In this document: in pieces, positions 50,492-58,690 of the stretch
Layout of the letters: every line of letters begins with the position of its first letter
Numbering within the stretch: position 1 is the stretch's first letter
From: G963708235 sp963708235
GTDB lineage: Bacteria > Actinomycetota > Acidimicrobiia > Spongiisociales > UBA5794
Length of the DNA stretch: 64,000 nucleotides
Reading direction: 5' to 3'
NCBI GenBank assembly: GCA_963708235.1
Contig: OY970200.1
Location: 1,984,001-2,048,000 of the forward strand
Translations under genes and position numbers: made by a program
Notes under the pieces: generated by a model
Databases searched by the model: none
What the model was told of the DNA's origin: nothing
Seen by the model: the letters and a program-made list of their open reading frames with translations, nothing else

Positions 50492-51148
50492 ATGGTCAAG
50501 AAAACTTCGACAACCGCAAACGCACTGCTCGGGCTTCTCTCGATCCGCCCGTGGACCGCCTACGAATTGACCCATCAGATGCGCCGGGCGCTGCGATGGG
50601 CGTGGCCGCGTTCTGAAGCCAATCTCTACAACGAGATCAAGGGTCTGGTGCCCCAGGGTCTGGCCGAAGCGATCGAGGAGGACGCCGGCGGTCGCACCAG
50701 GACCCGGTACGAGGTCACCGCCGACGGCCGAGCCACCGTGGCGTCGTGGCTCGGGACTCACCCGACGTCACGCCCACAACTGCAGTTCGAGACGCTGCTT
50801 CGCGTCTTCCTCGCCGACCAGGGCACACCCGATGATCTCCGCCAGACCATGGCCGACACCCGCCGCCACCTCATCGAGAGAGTCGAGGAGGCCATCCCCA
50901 TCCTCGAGGACTACTCATCCGAAAGCCCGCCGTTTCCCGGGCGCGCCCATCTGAACGTCCTGTTCATCCACTTCTACGCCACCTTCCTGGATGCGGCGTT
51001 GAGGTGGTGCGACGACGTGGAGGCCGAGATGGACACGTGGGCCGGGACGGTGGCCGATGTCGGGCTTACGCCGGGCACGCGGCGGATGCTCGAAGATGCC
51101 CTGGCGTTCTACCGCACCACCGTCGAGGAGCACGCCCCGGACGCCTGA
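50492..51148 (+). CDS. PadR-family transcriptional regulator
   Basis: 218 residues. The winged helix (about 8-85) includes NALLGLLSIRPWTAYELTHQMRRALRWAWPRSEANLYNEIKGLVPQGLAEA and RTRYEVTADGRATVASWL. The helical dimerisation domain follows (about 100-215). PadR proteins repress genes for phenolic acid metabolism, efflux or methyl transfer and are released by small aromatic or hydrophobic ligands. Divergently placed from the methyltransferase gene, with its operator pair between them, it probably represses that gene and itself. Confidence 0.92.
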   Translation: MVKKTSTTANALLGLLSIRPWTAYELTHQMRRALRWAWPRSEANLYNEIKGLVPQGLAEAIEEDAGGRTRTRYEVTADGRATVASWLGTHPTSRPQLQFETLLRVFLADQGTPDDLRQTMADTRRHLIERVEEAIPILEDYSSESPPFPGRAHLNVLFIHFYATFLDAALRWCDDVEAEMDTWAGTVADVGLTPGTRRMLEDALAFYRTTVEEHAPDA

Positions 51149-51158
51149 GGGCGAATGC

Positions 51159-51566
51159 CTACGCCGACGTGGCAACGATCTCGGTGCGGGCATGACACCC
51201 GGGCACATTGCGCAGTGCCGAATCGCCGGTGATCACGGGACACGCCAGCGCCTCGGCCAGCGCAAGGTAGAGCCCGTCGTAGATGGTCACGTTGGTGCGG
51301 AGCTCGAAGGCGCGGGCGACGAGACGTCGGTGCGGGAAGCGTCGGATCGGTAGGTCGGACAGGTCACGCACCATGGTGGTGGCCTCGGCGTCTGACAGCT
51401 CGCCTCGCAAAGCAAAGCGGCGCAGGCCCTGGGCGACCTCGGCATCGACCAGGTGGGGGGCGCATACCACCTCCCGAGCGCCGAGGTACATCGCCAGAGT
51501 ATCCCCGGCCTCACTTCCCGCTCCGAGTAGGAGGTCGAGCACCACTGAGGCGTCGGCGACGATCAC
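51159..51566 (-). CDS. vapC: VapC-like PIN-domain toxin, pair 1
   Basis: 135 residues from GTG 51566, overlapping the antitoxin stop (GTGA). The PIN fold has MIVADASVVLDLLLG (first Asp), LVDAEVAQGLRRFALRGEL (conserved Glu), NVTIYDGLYLALAEAL (Asp in YDG.Y), and CPVITGDSALRNV (Asp), the acidic set that binds Mg2+. As a ribonuclease it would cut tRNA or rRNA when freed from its partner. Length and motifs are complete, so the protein looks functional. Confidence 0.88.
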   Translation of the reverse strand: MIVADASVVLDLLLGAGSEAGDTLAMYLGAREVVCAPHLVDAEVAQGLRRFALRGELSDAEATTMVRDLSDLPIRRFPHRRLVARAFELRTNVTIYDGLYLALAEALACPVITGDSALRNVPGCHARTEIVATSA

Positions 51567-51793
51567 CGTGTCTGGCGTTCCGCTCTGATCGCATCGGCGG
51601 GTGACTCCGACAAGCGAGGTCGGTCCCGCCCCGACAATCGCGCTAGGACATCCTCGACCGCCGGCACCTCGACCACCCTCGCCACCTCACGAAGCAGGTA
51701 GTCGGAGAGGCTCATCCCGGCTCGGGCGGCGCGGGCTTTGATCTCCCGGTGGAGGTCGTCGGGGACGTTTCGAATCTGGATCATCTTCGACAT
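51563..51793 (-). CDS. vapB: VapB/FitA-like ribbon-helix-helix antitoxin, pair 1
   Basis: 76 residues from ATG 51793 (or 67 from ATG 51784... the first gives MSKMIQIRNVP). The ribbon-helix-helix DNA-binding part is IQIRNVPDDLHREIKARAARAGMSLSDYLLREV (about 5-37), followed by a variable tail that wraps the toxin (VEDVLARLSGRDRPRLSESPADAIRAERQTR). It represses its own operon and neutralises the PIN toxin. The palindrome cacatgtg near 51808, just upstream of the start, is a plausible operator. Confidence 0.85.
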   Translation of the reverse strand: MSKMIQIRNVPDDLHREIKARAARAGMSLSDYLLREVARVVEVPAVEDVLARLSGRDRPRLSESPADAIRAERQTR

Positions 51794-52086
51794 GTGCTTC
51801 ACCGTAACACATGTGCAAAACATGCATGCGGGGACGTAGAGGAACCCCGTAGCACGGGTTCACCCGCAGGCCACCCACGTTTCACTCAGTCGGCTCTCGT
51901 CGACCGACTACCCCGAGGGTGGATCGTGACGAATCATCCAGATCCCGTGATCTGATCCTCCGTGTGGTGGGGCGGGGTCATCCGGCCCCACCACACCACA
52001 CTCTCAATCTGTCGCTGTCGACGATGCCCTGACCCGGCGTTGCGGTGGCATCCCGGCGGTCGGATCGAACTGGATGAGGGAATTGC
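51794..52086. other. Intergenic region with 12-bp inverted repeat
   Basis: About 290 bp between the vapBC pair and the thioesterase gene. It includes gtgtggtggggc (51962-51973) with its perfect complement at 51985-51996, a stem-loop with an 11-nt loop and no U-tract, which might be a terminator or leader element. No gene. Confidence 0.5.
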
Positions 52087-52932
52087 GTGGGTTGCGGAGG
52101 ACGTAGCATCCCGCTCTCGACAAGGAGTTCGCACATCCCCACCGCTCCCCCGCCTCCGCCCGAGGTGACCGGCGGGTCGACCACGCGGATCGTCCGCATG
52201 GTCTTCCCGGACCAGACCAACCACCACGACACCCTCTTCGGTGGCGAGGCGTTGAGTCTGATGGCCTCGGCGGGGTCGATCAGCGCCGCCCGCCACAGCC
52301 GCCGGCCGGTGGTCCTTGCCGGATCCCACGCCATCGACTTCCGTGCCCCGGTGCCACACGGCTCGATCGCCGAGGTGACGGCGCGGGTGACGGCCATCGG
52401 ACGGACCTCGATGGTGGTCACAACCACGCTCGACGCCGAGGATCTGCTCACCGGGAAGCGGACGCGGAGCACCGAGGGACGGTTCACCTTTGTCGCCGTC
52501 GACGACGACCAGCGTCCGACACCGGTGATCGACCGTGAAATCGGTGTGGAGATCCTTCCCGATCCCGAACTGACCGTGACCACCGAACGGGTGCTCCCTG
52601 GGCAGGTCAACCATCTGGGAACCCTGTTCGGGGGCGAGATGGTGCGGCTGGCTGACGTCGTGGCGTTCATCGCCGCCGCACGCCACACCCGCAAACAGAT
52701 GGTGACGGCCCGGTTCGAGGATCTCGATCTGGTCGCTCCCATCGGCCTCGGCGACCTCGTCGAGGTGTCGGCACGGGTGATCGAGACCCGCCGGACCTCG
52801 TTGGTGGTCGGCGTCGATGTGGTCGGCGAAGATCCGCGGACCGGCGACCGCTATCTCGCCACCTCGGGGCGGGTGGTGATGGCCCCGGCCCGTCGCCGCC
52901 CCGACCCCGATCAGAGGGAACCGACCGGGTGA
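52087..52932 (+). CDS. Acyl-CoA thioesterase with two hotdog domains
   Basis: 281 residues if started at GTG 52087 (GAGGGA upstream). Other possible starts are GTG 52165 or an ATC at 52135 preceded by AAGGAG. Two tandem hotdog units each show the acyl-CoA thioesterase (YciA/BFIT-like) signature: MVFPDQTNHHDTLFGGEALSLMASAGSISAARHS (about 38-71) and VLPGQVNHLGTLFGGEMVRLADVVAFIAAARHT (about 170-202). In each, the His and the FGG.. helix build the active site. It hydrolyses acyl-CoA to free acid and CoA in the cytoplasm. The stop overlaps the DUF998 gene. Confidence 0.88.
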   Translation: MGCGGRSIPLSTRSSHIPTAPPPPPEVTGGSTTRIVRMVFPDQTNHHDTLFGGEALSLMASAGSISAARHSRRPVVLAGSHAIDFRAPVPHGSIAEVTARVTAIGRTSMVVTTTLDAEDLLTGKRTRSTEGRFTFVAVDDDQRPTPVIDREIGVEILPDPELTVTTERVLPGQVNHLGTLFGGEMVRLADVVAFIAAARHTRKQMVTARFEDLDLVAPIGLGDLVEVSARVIETRRTSLVVGVDVVGEDPRTGDRYLATSGRVVMAPARRRPDPDQREPTG

Positions 52933-53531
52933 CCACCGGACTGCTGATCGCCGGGACCGCATGTGCCTGGCTGTTCGTGGCGACGTTCCTGATCGACGGG
53001 GCGACCCGCCCCGGATACCGTCCGGTCTACCACCCGGTGAGCGCTCTCGCCCTCGGAAGGCGGGGATGGATCCAGACCACCAACTTCATCGTCTGCGGAA
53101 CCGCCGTGATCGGCGCAAGCATCGGCGTCCATGGCGCCACCGGGTCCGACCTGCTGACGGCGGCGATCGCCGTCTTCGGCGCCGGTCTGGTGGCGTCAGG
53201 CGTGTTTCCCATGGATCCGATGCGGGGATACCCGCCCGGGACCCCCGAGGGCGACCCACCGGAGTTCAGTCGGCGTCATCAACGCCACGACGCCGCCGGA
53301 GCGCTGGTGTTCCTGTCGCTTCCGGTGGCGGCGGTCATCGCCGCCTTCGTTCTCGACCCGTGGCCGTGGAAGGTCGCCTCGGCGTTGGTCGCCGTCACGG
53401 TCGCCGCGCTGTTCATCCGGTTCGCATCGGCGTGGGAGGCCGACGCCGATCAGGCCGGTCTGCTCCAACGCCTCAGCATGGTTCCCGGCTGGGTGTGGCT
53501 CGGGGCGCTGTTCCTCCACCTGGCCGGTTGA
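52929..53531 (+). CDS. DUF998 membrane protein
   Basis: 200 residues from GTG 52929 (GTGA overlap with the thioesterase stop). Six hydrophobic helices and the family's spots YHPVSALALGRRGWIQTTNFIVCG and GVFPMDPMRGYPPGTPEG are seen, with RRHQRHDAAGALVFLSLPVAA near the third loop. The function is unknown; members are integral membrane proteins in many actinobacteria. Translation coupled to the thioesterase suggests a link to lipid metabolism, but this is only an inference. Confidence 0.88.
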   Translation: MTTGLLIAGTACAWLFVATFLIDGATRPGYRPVYHPVSALALGRRGWIQTTNFIVCGTAVIGASIGVHGATGSDLLTAAIAVFGAGLVASGVFPMDPMRGYPPGTPEGDPPEFSRRHQRHDAAGALVFLSLPVAAVIAAFVLDPWPWKVASALVAVTVAALFIRFASAWEADADQAGLLQRLSMVPGWVWLGALFLHLAG

Positions 53532-53683
53532 TGTCCCGGATGTCGCCGATCGGCGGCACCACAGCGCCACCTCACCTGCGAATCCGCTGGTGGCCGGTCT
53601 CGGGACCGATGAGGATGTCCGATGGTCGCAGTCAGTCCTTCGAAAGCCGCCGCAATCGGCCACACCAACCGAGGAGCACACCA

Positions 53684-54316
53684 ATGTCAGCTACGCGGAT
53701 CCACAACCTTTCGATCTCGCTCGACGGGTTCGCCACCGGTGAGCCACAGTCCGCCGAAGCACCGTTCGGCCATGCGGGCGAGCGCCTGCACCAGTGGATG
53801 TTCGGCACCAAGTTCTGGGACGCAAGCGGGACCGCCGGCGTCGACAACGCCTTCGCCGAGCGTCACGAACATGGCATCGGCGCCGAGATCATGGGTGCCA
53901 ACAAGTTCGGTCCACCCGACTGGCAGGACGACCCGGGCTGGAAAGGCTGGTGGGGTCCGAACCCGCCCTTCCACACCCCGACCTTCGTGCTCACCCACCG
54001 TCCACGACCGCCGCTCGAGATGGAGGGCGGAACCACGTTCCATTTCCTCGACGCCACCCCGGCCGAGGCACTCGACGCCGCCCGTCAGGCAGCCGACGGA
54101 CGGGACATCCGGATCGGTGGCGGTGCCACCGTCGTCCGCGATTTCCTCGCCGCCGGACTCGTCGACCACATGCACCTCGTCCAGGTCCCCATCGTGCTCG
54201 GCCGCGGCGTCCGCATCTGGGACGGCCTGGAAGCCCTCGAAACCGCCTTCGACATCGAGGCGGTCTCCTCCCCGAGCGGCGTCACCCACCTGACGTTCAC
54301 ACGCAAGGCGTCGTAG
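53684..54316 (+). CDS. RibD C-terminal/dihydrofolate reductase-like protein
   Basis: 210 residues from ATG 53684 (GAGGAG upstream). It starts with the common RIHNLSISLDGFATGE and continues with AEIMGANKFGPP. The NADPH-binding strand/helix is seen in DIRIGGGATVVRDFLAAGLVDHMHLVQVPIVLGRGVRIWDGL, the typical ending of this family. The family reduces flavin precursors, folate-like or other heterocycles with NADPH; small stand-alone members like this one have no fixed substrate. No partner gene. Confidence 0.9.
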   Translation: MSATRIHNLSISLDGFATGEPQSAEAPFGHAGERLHQWMFGTKFWDASGTAGVDNAFAERHEHGIGAEIMGANKFGPPDWQDDPGWKGWWGPNPPFHTPTFVLTHRPRPPLEMEGGTTFHFLDATPAEALDAARQAADGRDIRIGGGATVVRDFLAAGLVDHMHLVQVPIVLGRGVRIWDGLEALETAFDIEAVSSPSGVTHLTFTRKAS

Positions 54317-54626
54317 TCCCCGACGCCGAACCGACGAACTCTCGATGCGAGCATGCCCCAGTCAGCCCCTCGGCGGTGTCGAAAGCACGGTGACGCAGCC
54401 CTGCCCATCGGCCGTGCCCGGGACGCTCCAGGACGTCGTTGGTCCAGTCGTAGATCGACTCCCGATATCCACCGTCGACAGCCCGTAAGGAGGTCCCGCT
54501 GTGACGACTCGGGGGCCCGCCACGACGGTGCCCGGGAACTGCTCCGCCCGCAGAATTTCGAAACCCAGATCCGTTGCCTGGTGGCGCACTTCTGTGAGTA
54601 GTCCATCGCATGGCTCGCCATGCACG
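54317..54626. other. Intergenic region between RibD-like and vapC genes
   Basis: About 310 bp of convergent spacing. A minus-strand open frame at about 54362-54625 (LGFEILRAEQFPGTVVAGPRVVTAGPPYG) looks faintly protein-like and might be a gene remnant, but I cannot assign it. Confidence 0.4.
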
Positions 54627-55037
54627 TCACGGGTGGGGTCCCACGACCACCACCATCAGGTCCAGCGACTCGACCGCGCGGGCCAGCCGCGCATCTCCGG
54701 TGACCAACCGTGCGTCGAGGGCTTCCGCCAAGGCAACATACGTGGCGTCGTACGCCGACACGGCATCGCGCAGTTGCCATACCCGGGGCAACAACGGCTC
54801 AGCGGGCCACCGTCGGGCTGGGAAGTCGGCCAAGTCCGTCAGCGCCGCCGCTGCCCGACGCTCCGGAATCTCCCGACGTCGCACCCATGCTCGCAAGACG
54901 GATGTCACTTCAACGACGGCCAGGTGCGGCAGATGCAGACCCGCATCGTCGGCCTCGAGCGCCTCGGCTACCCGCCTACCGAGCGGGCTCCCTACCAAGT
55001 ACTCGGCAAGCGACGAGGCATCGACAACCGAAGCCAT
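54627..55037 (-). CDS. vapC: VapC-like PIN-domain toxin, pair 2
   Basis: 136 residues from ATG 55037. PIN motifs: MASVVDASSLAEYLVG (Asp), LPHLAVVEVTSVLRAWVRRREI (Glu), VSAYDATYVALAEALDARLVTGDARLARAV (Asp, Asp). It is similar in layout to pair 1 but clearly diverged. It would be a Mg2+-dependent ribonuclease. It starts one base into the antitoxin stop (TGATG). Located just left of the mobile element boundary at 55395, so it is a chromosomal neighbour rather than cargo. Confidence 0.88.
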   Translation of the reverse strand: MASVVDASSLAEYLVGSPLGRRVAEALEADDAGLHLPHLAVVEVTSVLRAWVRRREIPERRAAAALTDLADFPARRWPAEPLLPRVWQLRDAVSAYDATYVALAEALDARLVTGDARLARAVESLDLMVVVVGPHP

Positions 55038-55264
55038 CAGCCGGCAGCACGCTCTGCGTCCAGGATCTCGGCGGCAGAGGTGTGTGGCTCTGTGCTGCCC
55101 CGCAGTGCCACACGCTCCGAGAGTTCCGCGAGCGTAGGTTGACCGGCGAGCCTCGTCAGCTCGCCAAGCACATACTCCGAGAGACTCTGCCCACTTGCTG
55201 CGGCACGTGCCTTGAGTGTGTTGCGTAGGTCGTCGGGGAGGTTGCGAACCTGAAGAGTCGACAT
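55037..55264 (-). CDS. vapB: VapB/FitA-like antitoxin, pair 2
   Basis: 75 residues from ATG 55264 (AGGA upstream). Ribbon-helix-helix N-terminus LQVRNLPDDLRNTLKARAAASGQSLSEYVLGELTRLAG, then a toxin-binding tail. It controls its own promoter together with the toxin; the self-complementary decamer atgcatgcat at 55279-55288 directly upstream is a likely operator. Similar to the pair 1 antitoxin in the DNA-binding part (PDDL...KARAA..G.SLS.Y.L.E), which supports a common origin. Confidence 0.87.
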   Translation of the reverse strand: MSTLQVRNLPDDLRNTLKARAAASGQSLSEYVLGELTRLAGQPTLAELSERVALRGSTEPHTSAAEILDAERAAG

Positions 55265-55278
55265 GCAATCCATCCTAG

Positions 55279-55288
55279 ATGCATGCAT
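55279..55288. promoter_or_regulatory. Palindromic operator upstream of vapBC pair 2
   Basis: atgcatgcat is perfectly self-complementary and is followed by a further gcat at 55292-55295. It lies 15 bp before the antitoxin ATG. Confidence 0.5.
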
Positions 55289-55394
55289 AACGCATATCAA
55301 GTAGAGATCGGGGCATCCGGGCCCCTCGGCAAGTGCGTCCATCGACACCGTCGGCATTCGGGGGCTAAACTCACCGCCGTTGAACCAACAGCCC

Positions 55395-55482
55395 AGAATC
55401 GTCGCCAAGCCTTGATACGCAAGGCTTCTGATGGGTGGGCCCGGCAGGACTCGAACCTGCGACCGACGGATTATGAGTCCGC
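55395..55482. repeat. Left attachment site (displaced tRNA 3' end)
   Basis: Matches 63693-63780 at 84 of 88 positions. It holds a copy of the terminator hairpin (55407-55427) and the 3' part of the tRNA, from the anticodon stem through the T-arm and acceptor strand. It is cut off at the anticodon stem, where the sequence switches to ccgg instead of tgct, so it is not a functional tRNA gene. CCA reads CCC here. Confidence 0.88.
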
Positions 55483-55856
55483 CCGGACTCATTCTGGCAA
55501 CTCGGCCGAAATCCGTTCAGGGCAAGGGCTGCAGGCGTTCAGCCGTTGTGCCACAAGGGTTTCCGTCCCAATCGGAGTCTTCCCTCAGTGCCCTACATCT
55601 CACTTGAACTCCGGTTCTTGCTTGTTCTCGCGCGGCCCGTACGCGGCCCAAGCTCGTGGCCCGTCGAGCGACCGCGAACGCCCCCGTCCTGGCGAGCATG
55701 CGTCGGTCGCCCGCACCTAGGTCCCTGTCCCTGACCCCGGCAGCGGAACGTCGTACGCCGACGGGTGCTTGGGGCGGAGTCTTATCAACTGAGATCACAC
55801 GGGTCACCGGTGCGATGAACCCTGTAGACACGTCGTCGAGGCACAGGAACGTGCCA
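55483..55856. other. Region inside the element without a supportable gene
   Basis: About 370 bp between the left attachment repeat and the 3' end of the interrupted lipoprotein gene. Open frames here, including one that reads through the tRNA copy, have no protein-like features. Confidence 0.5.
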
Positions 55857-56121
55857 TCACGATCCCGGGTCCTGGCCGTCGGTCTCCGTGGACGGTGTCG
55901 GCATCGGATCTTGAACATCCACCGGTGTGCCACTGCTGCCGTCGATCAGCGCACGTGTTCCGAGAACTTCGTCGAGATTGATGATCATGGAGTCAAGGCA
56001 GTCGTCCTCTGTCTGGTTCCGCGCCCGAACTGTGATCACGATCTCAGTTGTCGACTCCTCAACATGGCTTTCGAGATCCGCGTTACACGTACTCGGATGT
56101 ACCAGGATCGCCCGGTCGTAT

Positions 56122-56150
56122 GAGTCCCCTGGCGTGGTGGGGATTCGGGT
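56122..56150. repeat. IS256-family left inverted repeat
   Basis: Starts gagtcccctggcgtgg; pairs with the right end at 57470-57498 with 7 mismatches out of 29. Confidence 0.85.
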
Positions 56151-56223
56151 CCACCGCGAGGTGAGCCACCGGCGTGATGCTCGGTGTGTACCTACCAAAG
56201 TGCACACCAAGGAGATCACGCCG

Positions 56224-57453
56224 ATGGCTCTGTCCGAGTCTGCCGTTTCTGACTCTGCTCGACGCGCTCCGCGTCGGGGAGGGCACCGACCTTGTCCGCG
56301 AGCTCGCCCAGTGGGCGCTGCAGCAGTTGATCGAGGCCGAAGCCACCGAGAGGATCGGGGCCGGCCAGTACGAACGCTCCGGCGAGCGGGTGACGCACCG
56401 CAACGGGCACCGGCCCCGGGTGTTGTCGACCAAGGCCGGTGATCTGCAGCTCGGGATCCCGAAGCTGCGGAAGGGGTCGTTCTTCCCTGAGCTGCTCGAG
56501 CCTCGCCGCCGGATCGACCAGGCGCTCTACGCGGTGGTGATGGAGGCCTACGTCAACGGGGTGTCGACCCGTTCGGTCGATGACCTCGTCGCGGCGATGG
56601 GTGTCGACACCGGGATCTCGAAGTCCGAGGTGTCGCGGATCTGCGCAGGGCTCGACGAACGCGTCGACGCGTTCCGGAGCCGCACCCTCGGCCACGTCGC
56701 CTTCCCCTACGTCTACCTCGATGCCACCTACATCAACGTCCGCGACGACGCCCTCGGCCAGGTCGTGTCCCGAGCAGTCGTGATCGCCACTGGGATCACC
56801 GCCGACGGCGGCCGAGAGGTCCTCGGGCGTCGACATCGGCGACAGCGAGGACGAGACGTTCTGGACCCGGTTCCTGCGCTCGCTCACGCGACCGCGGCCT
56901 CGGCGGGGTCCGTCTCGTGATCTCCGACGCCCACGCCGGGCTGAAAGCCTCGATCCGCAAGTGCTTCGCCGGTGCGAGCTGGCAACGTTGCAGGGTCCAC
57001 TACGTCCGGAACCTGCTCGCCACCGTACCCAAGTCCCACGCCGAGTTCGTCGCAGCGGCGTTCCGGTCAATCTTCGCCCTCGGCACCAAGGCTGAGGTCG
57101 AGGCCCGCTGGGACGACGTCACCGACACCCTCACCGAACGGTTCCCCAAAGCCGCCGAGTCGATGCGCGCTGCCAAGACCGACGTCCTCGCCTTCACCGC
57201 GTTCCCCACCGCGCACTGGCGCAAGATCTGGTCGAACAACCCGCTCGAACGCCTCAACAAGGAAGTGAAGCGACGCAGCAACGTCGTCGGGATCTTCCCC
57301 AACGACACCGCCGCCATCCGCCTCATCGGCGCCGTGCTCGCCGACCAACACGACGAATGGGCCATCGCCCGCCGCTACCTCTCCGACACCTCAATGGCCG
57401 AACTCAACCAACCACGCGACACTGGCGACAATCAGCCAGCACTCGCCGGCTGA
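56224..57453 (+). pseudogene. IS256-family transposase, three +1 frameshifts as written
   Basis: Starts at ATG 56224 (AAGGAG 9 nt upstream): MALSESAVSD. Frame changes by one extra base occur at about 56254 (after SESAVSD, to LLDALRVGEGTD), 56828 (after GGREVLG, to VDIGDSEDE) and 56886 (after FLRSL, to RDRGLGGVRL). With these bases removed a 408-residue protein results, the normal length of the family. Landmarks: IGAGQYERSGERVTHRNG, the first Asp in YVYLDATYINVR, the second Asp in VISDAHAGL, and the Glu region in NNPLERLNKEVKRRSNVVGIFPN with WRKIWSNNP. All catalytic DDE positions are present. If the extra bases are real, no active transposase is made. Confidence 0.88.
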
Positions 57454-57469
57454 ACACATCGAGCATCAC

Positions 57470-57498
57470 ACCCGATTTCCCACCACCTTGCGGGACTC
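57470..57498. repeat. IS256-family right inverted repeat
   Basis: acccgatttcccaccacc...gggactc, the complement partner of 56122-56150. Confidence 0.85.
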
Positions 57499-57723
57499 TG
57501 TCGCCCGGTCGTCCGGCCGAGCGTACGCTTCCCGGAAGGCAACAGCTTCAGCGCTGCTGACGGCTGAACAGTTGGTCACGCTCCACGCAATCAGCACGAT
57601 ACCGAGCAGGCGGCGAAACGAAGCCACCCCCTTCATCTTCGTGCCCAGAGCTGAGGGCGCCGAGTGCGAGCCATCAGTTCGTCGTCATGAGTGGGTCGTC
57701 ACCTTCTGTCATGTCTGAGCCTC

Positions 57724-58347
57724 TCAGCCTTCGGGCTCAGGATGTAAGACCTCAGCCAGTTCGTGGCCCACGAGTCCCAGTGCGCGGTTCATTATGCTGT
57801 CGAAGGCCTCGCCGAACTGCTCCGCCATGGGCTCGTACATGATGCTGTGTTGACATTCACCTGGGAGAAAGACGCGGCCGTCCGGAAGCGTGACAGCGAC
57901 TAGTCCGACTACATCCTCCGCCCCAACGACCCACTCTTCGACCAAACCGAACCAGACGCCGGCCTCGTTCGCAAGCGCCCAATCGATCCCAGGCCAGTAG
58001 GTGTCGTGGATCTCTATGGTTGCAACATCGCCTTCCACCAAGGCTTCTCCGCTGCCCGTAGCGCTCAAGACTTCCACTGTTGCCGGCCTAGTGGCCGGAT
58101 CCCCTTCTTCGTTCCAGCCACCGGACACGACACCGCCGATCTCCAGCCACCCTGCTGTGCCCTCCATGTAGCTGACCGCATCCGCGACGTCTCCTGAGGC
58201 TTCAGGACAAGCTGCGAATGCCGCTGCGAGTGTTTCGATCGGCGCTTCGAGGGACGGCCACGTCGCCGCGTCGCCAGTCCGACCACAGCCGCCAGCAACG
58301 ACAACGCACAGCAACAACAGCCCGTTGATGCGTACTCGGTGGCTCAT
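57724..58347 (-). CDS. Lipoprotein of unknown function carried by the mobile element
   Basis: 207 residues from ATG 58347 (AGGAG upstream). The lipobox is VVVAGGC (Cys about 20). The mature part is acidic, with two Cys (AACPEASGD, LPGECQHS) and alternating beta-strand-like segments (ATIEIHDTYWPGIDWALANEAGVWFGLVEEWV, VGLVAVTLPDGRVFLPGE). I find no family. The neighbourhood, beside another small lipoprotein gene cut by the insertion sequence, suggests surface cargo of the element, for example for mating or phage exclusion, but this is speculation. Confidence 0.7.
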   Translation of the reverse strand: MSHRVRINGLLLLCVVVAGGCGRTGDAATWPSLEAPIETLAAAFAACPEASGDVADAVSYMEGTAGWLEIGGVVSGGWNEEGDPATRPATVEVLSATGSGEALVEGDVATIEIHDTYWPGIDWALANEAGVWFGLVEEWVVGAEDVVGLVAVTLPDGRVFLPGECQHSIMYEPMAEQFGEAFDSIMNRALGLVGHELAEVLHPEPEG

Positions 58348-58690
58348 GCTTTCTCCTCGGACATGGTCGAAGCGCCTGTCTACCGTAGCGCTCGAGATGT
58401 TCGTCGCTTTCCCGGACGCACGGTTATGGAACTCACATCCATCTCTTGCAAGTGAGGTTGCAGGAGTGGCGCGATGGCGATCCGCAATCGGTGGTGTTGA
58501 CGGTGGCGAGAATTTACGACGAGATCGCCGCTGAGCGCCGCAACGGACCCGCCGAGTACTCGGCATCGCCGAATCTCGCCGGGGTCAATTGTCGAAGTTC
58601 CCCAGCGGGTCAGCGGCGGGGTGGGGAGTGCCGGGCCCCACGGGCACCCACACAATAGGTGCGAGAGGGCTCCTGGCACGCTTCGAGGTG
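58348..58690. other. Intergenic region upstream of the lipoprotein gene
   Basis: About 340 bp between the relaxase stop and the lipoprotein start. No gene, no clear terminator hairpin. It should contain the lipoprotein promoter. Confidence 0.5.

Larger units (their letters stand above)
56120..57500 (+). mobile_element. Complete IS256-family insertion sequence
   Basis: 1381 bp. Imperfect terminal inverted repeats at 56122-56150 and 57470-57498 (22 of 29 matching; ends GAGTCCC / GGGACTC). The direct duplication tcgcccggtcgt occurs on both sides (56108-56119 and 57501-57512). IS256 elements usually duplicate 8-9 bp, so the last bases may match by chance. It encodes one transposase, and the interrupted gene on its flanks can be rejoined exactly. 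Confidence 0.92.
55857..57636 (-). pseudogene. Small lipoprotein gene split by the IS256-family insertion
   Basis: Two minus-strand pieces: 57636 down to 57501 (ATG AAG GGG GTG...; MKGVASFRRLLGIVLIAWS with the lipobox-like VTNC) and 56119 down to 55857. Removing the insertion sequence and one 12-bp target duplication joins them in frame at ...ARPDD-RAILVHPSTCN. The restored protein is about 128 residues: signal, then VHPSTCNADLES, TEIVITVRARNQTEDDC, LGTRALIDGSSGTPVDV. That pattern of paired Cys and LG.R.L.DG.SG is common in small actinobacterial secreted proteins of unknown function. It is inactive as it stands; the disrupted product probably had an envelope role. Confidence 0.85.

Noticed and set aside
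54362..54625. Possible small gene or remnant before vapC pair 2
   Set aside because: Short, no recognisable domain, no ribosome site; listed only as a possible remnant in the intergenic entry.
55283..55720. Plus-strand open frame containing GWARQDSNLRPTDYES
   Set aside because: This peptide is the well-known spurious translation across a tRNA 3' end. Here it comes from the left attachment repeat, so no protein is claimed.
55517..55933. Minus-strand frame ending SDWDGNPCG..., resembling an Excalibur-type motif
   Set aside because: Most of the frame is Arg-rich and overlaps the end of the interrupted lipoprotein gene; one short motif is not enough.
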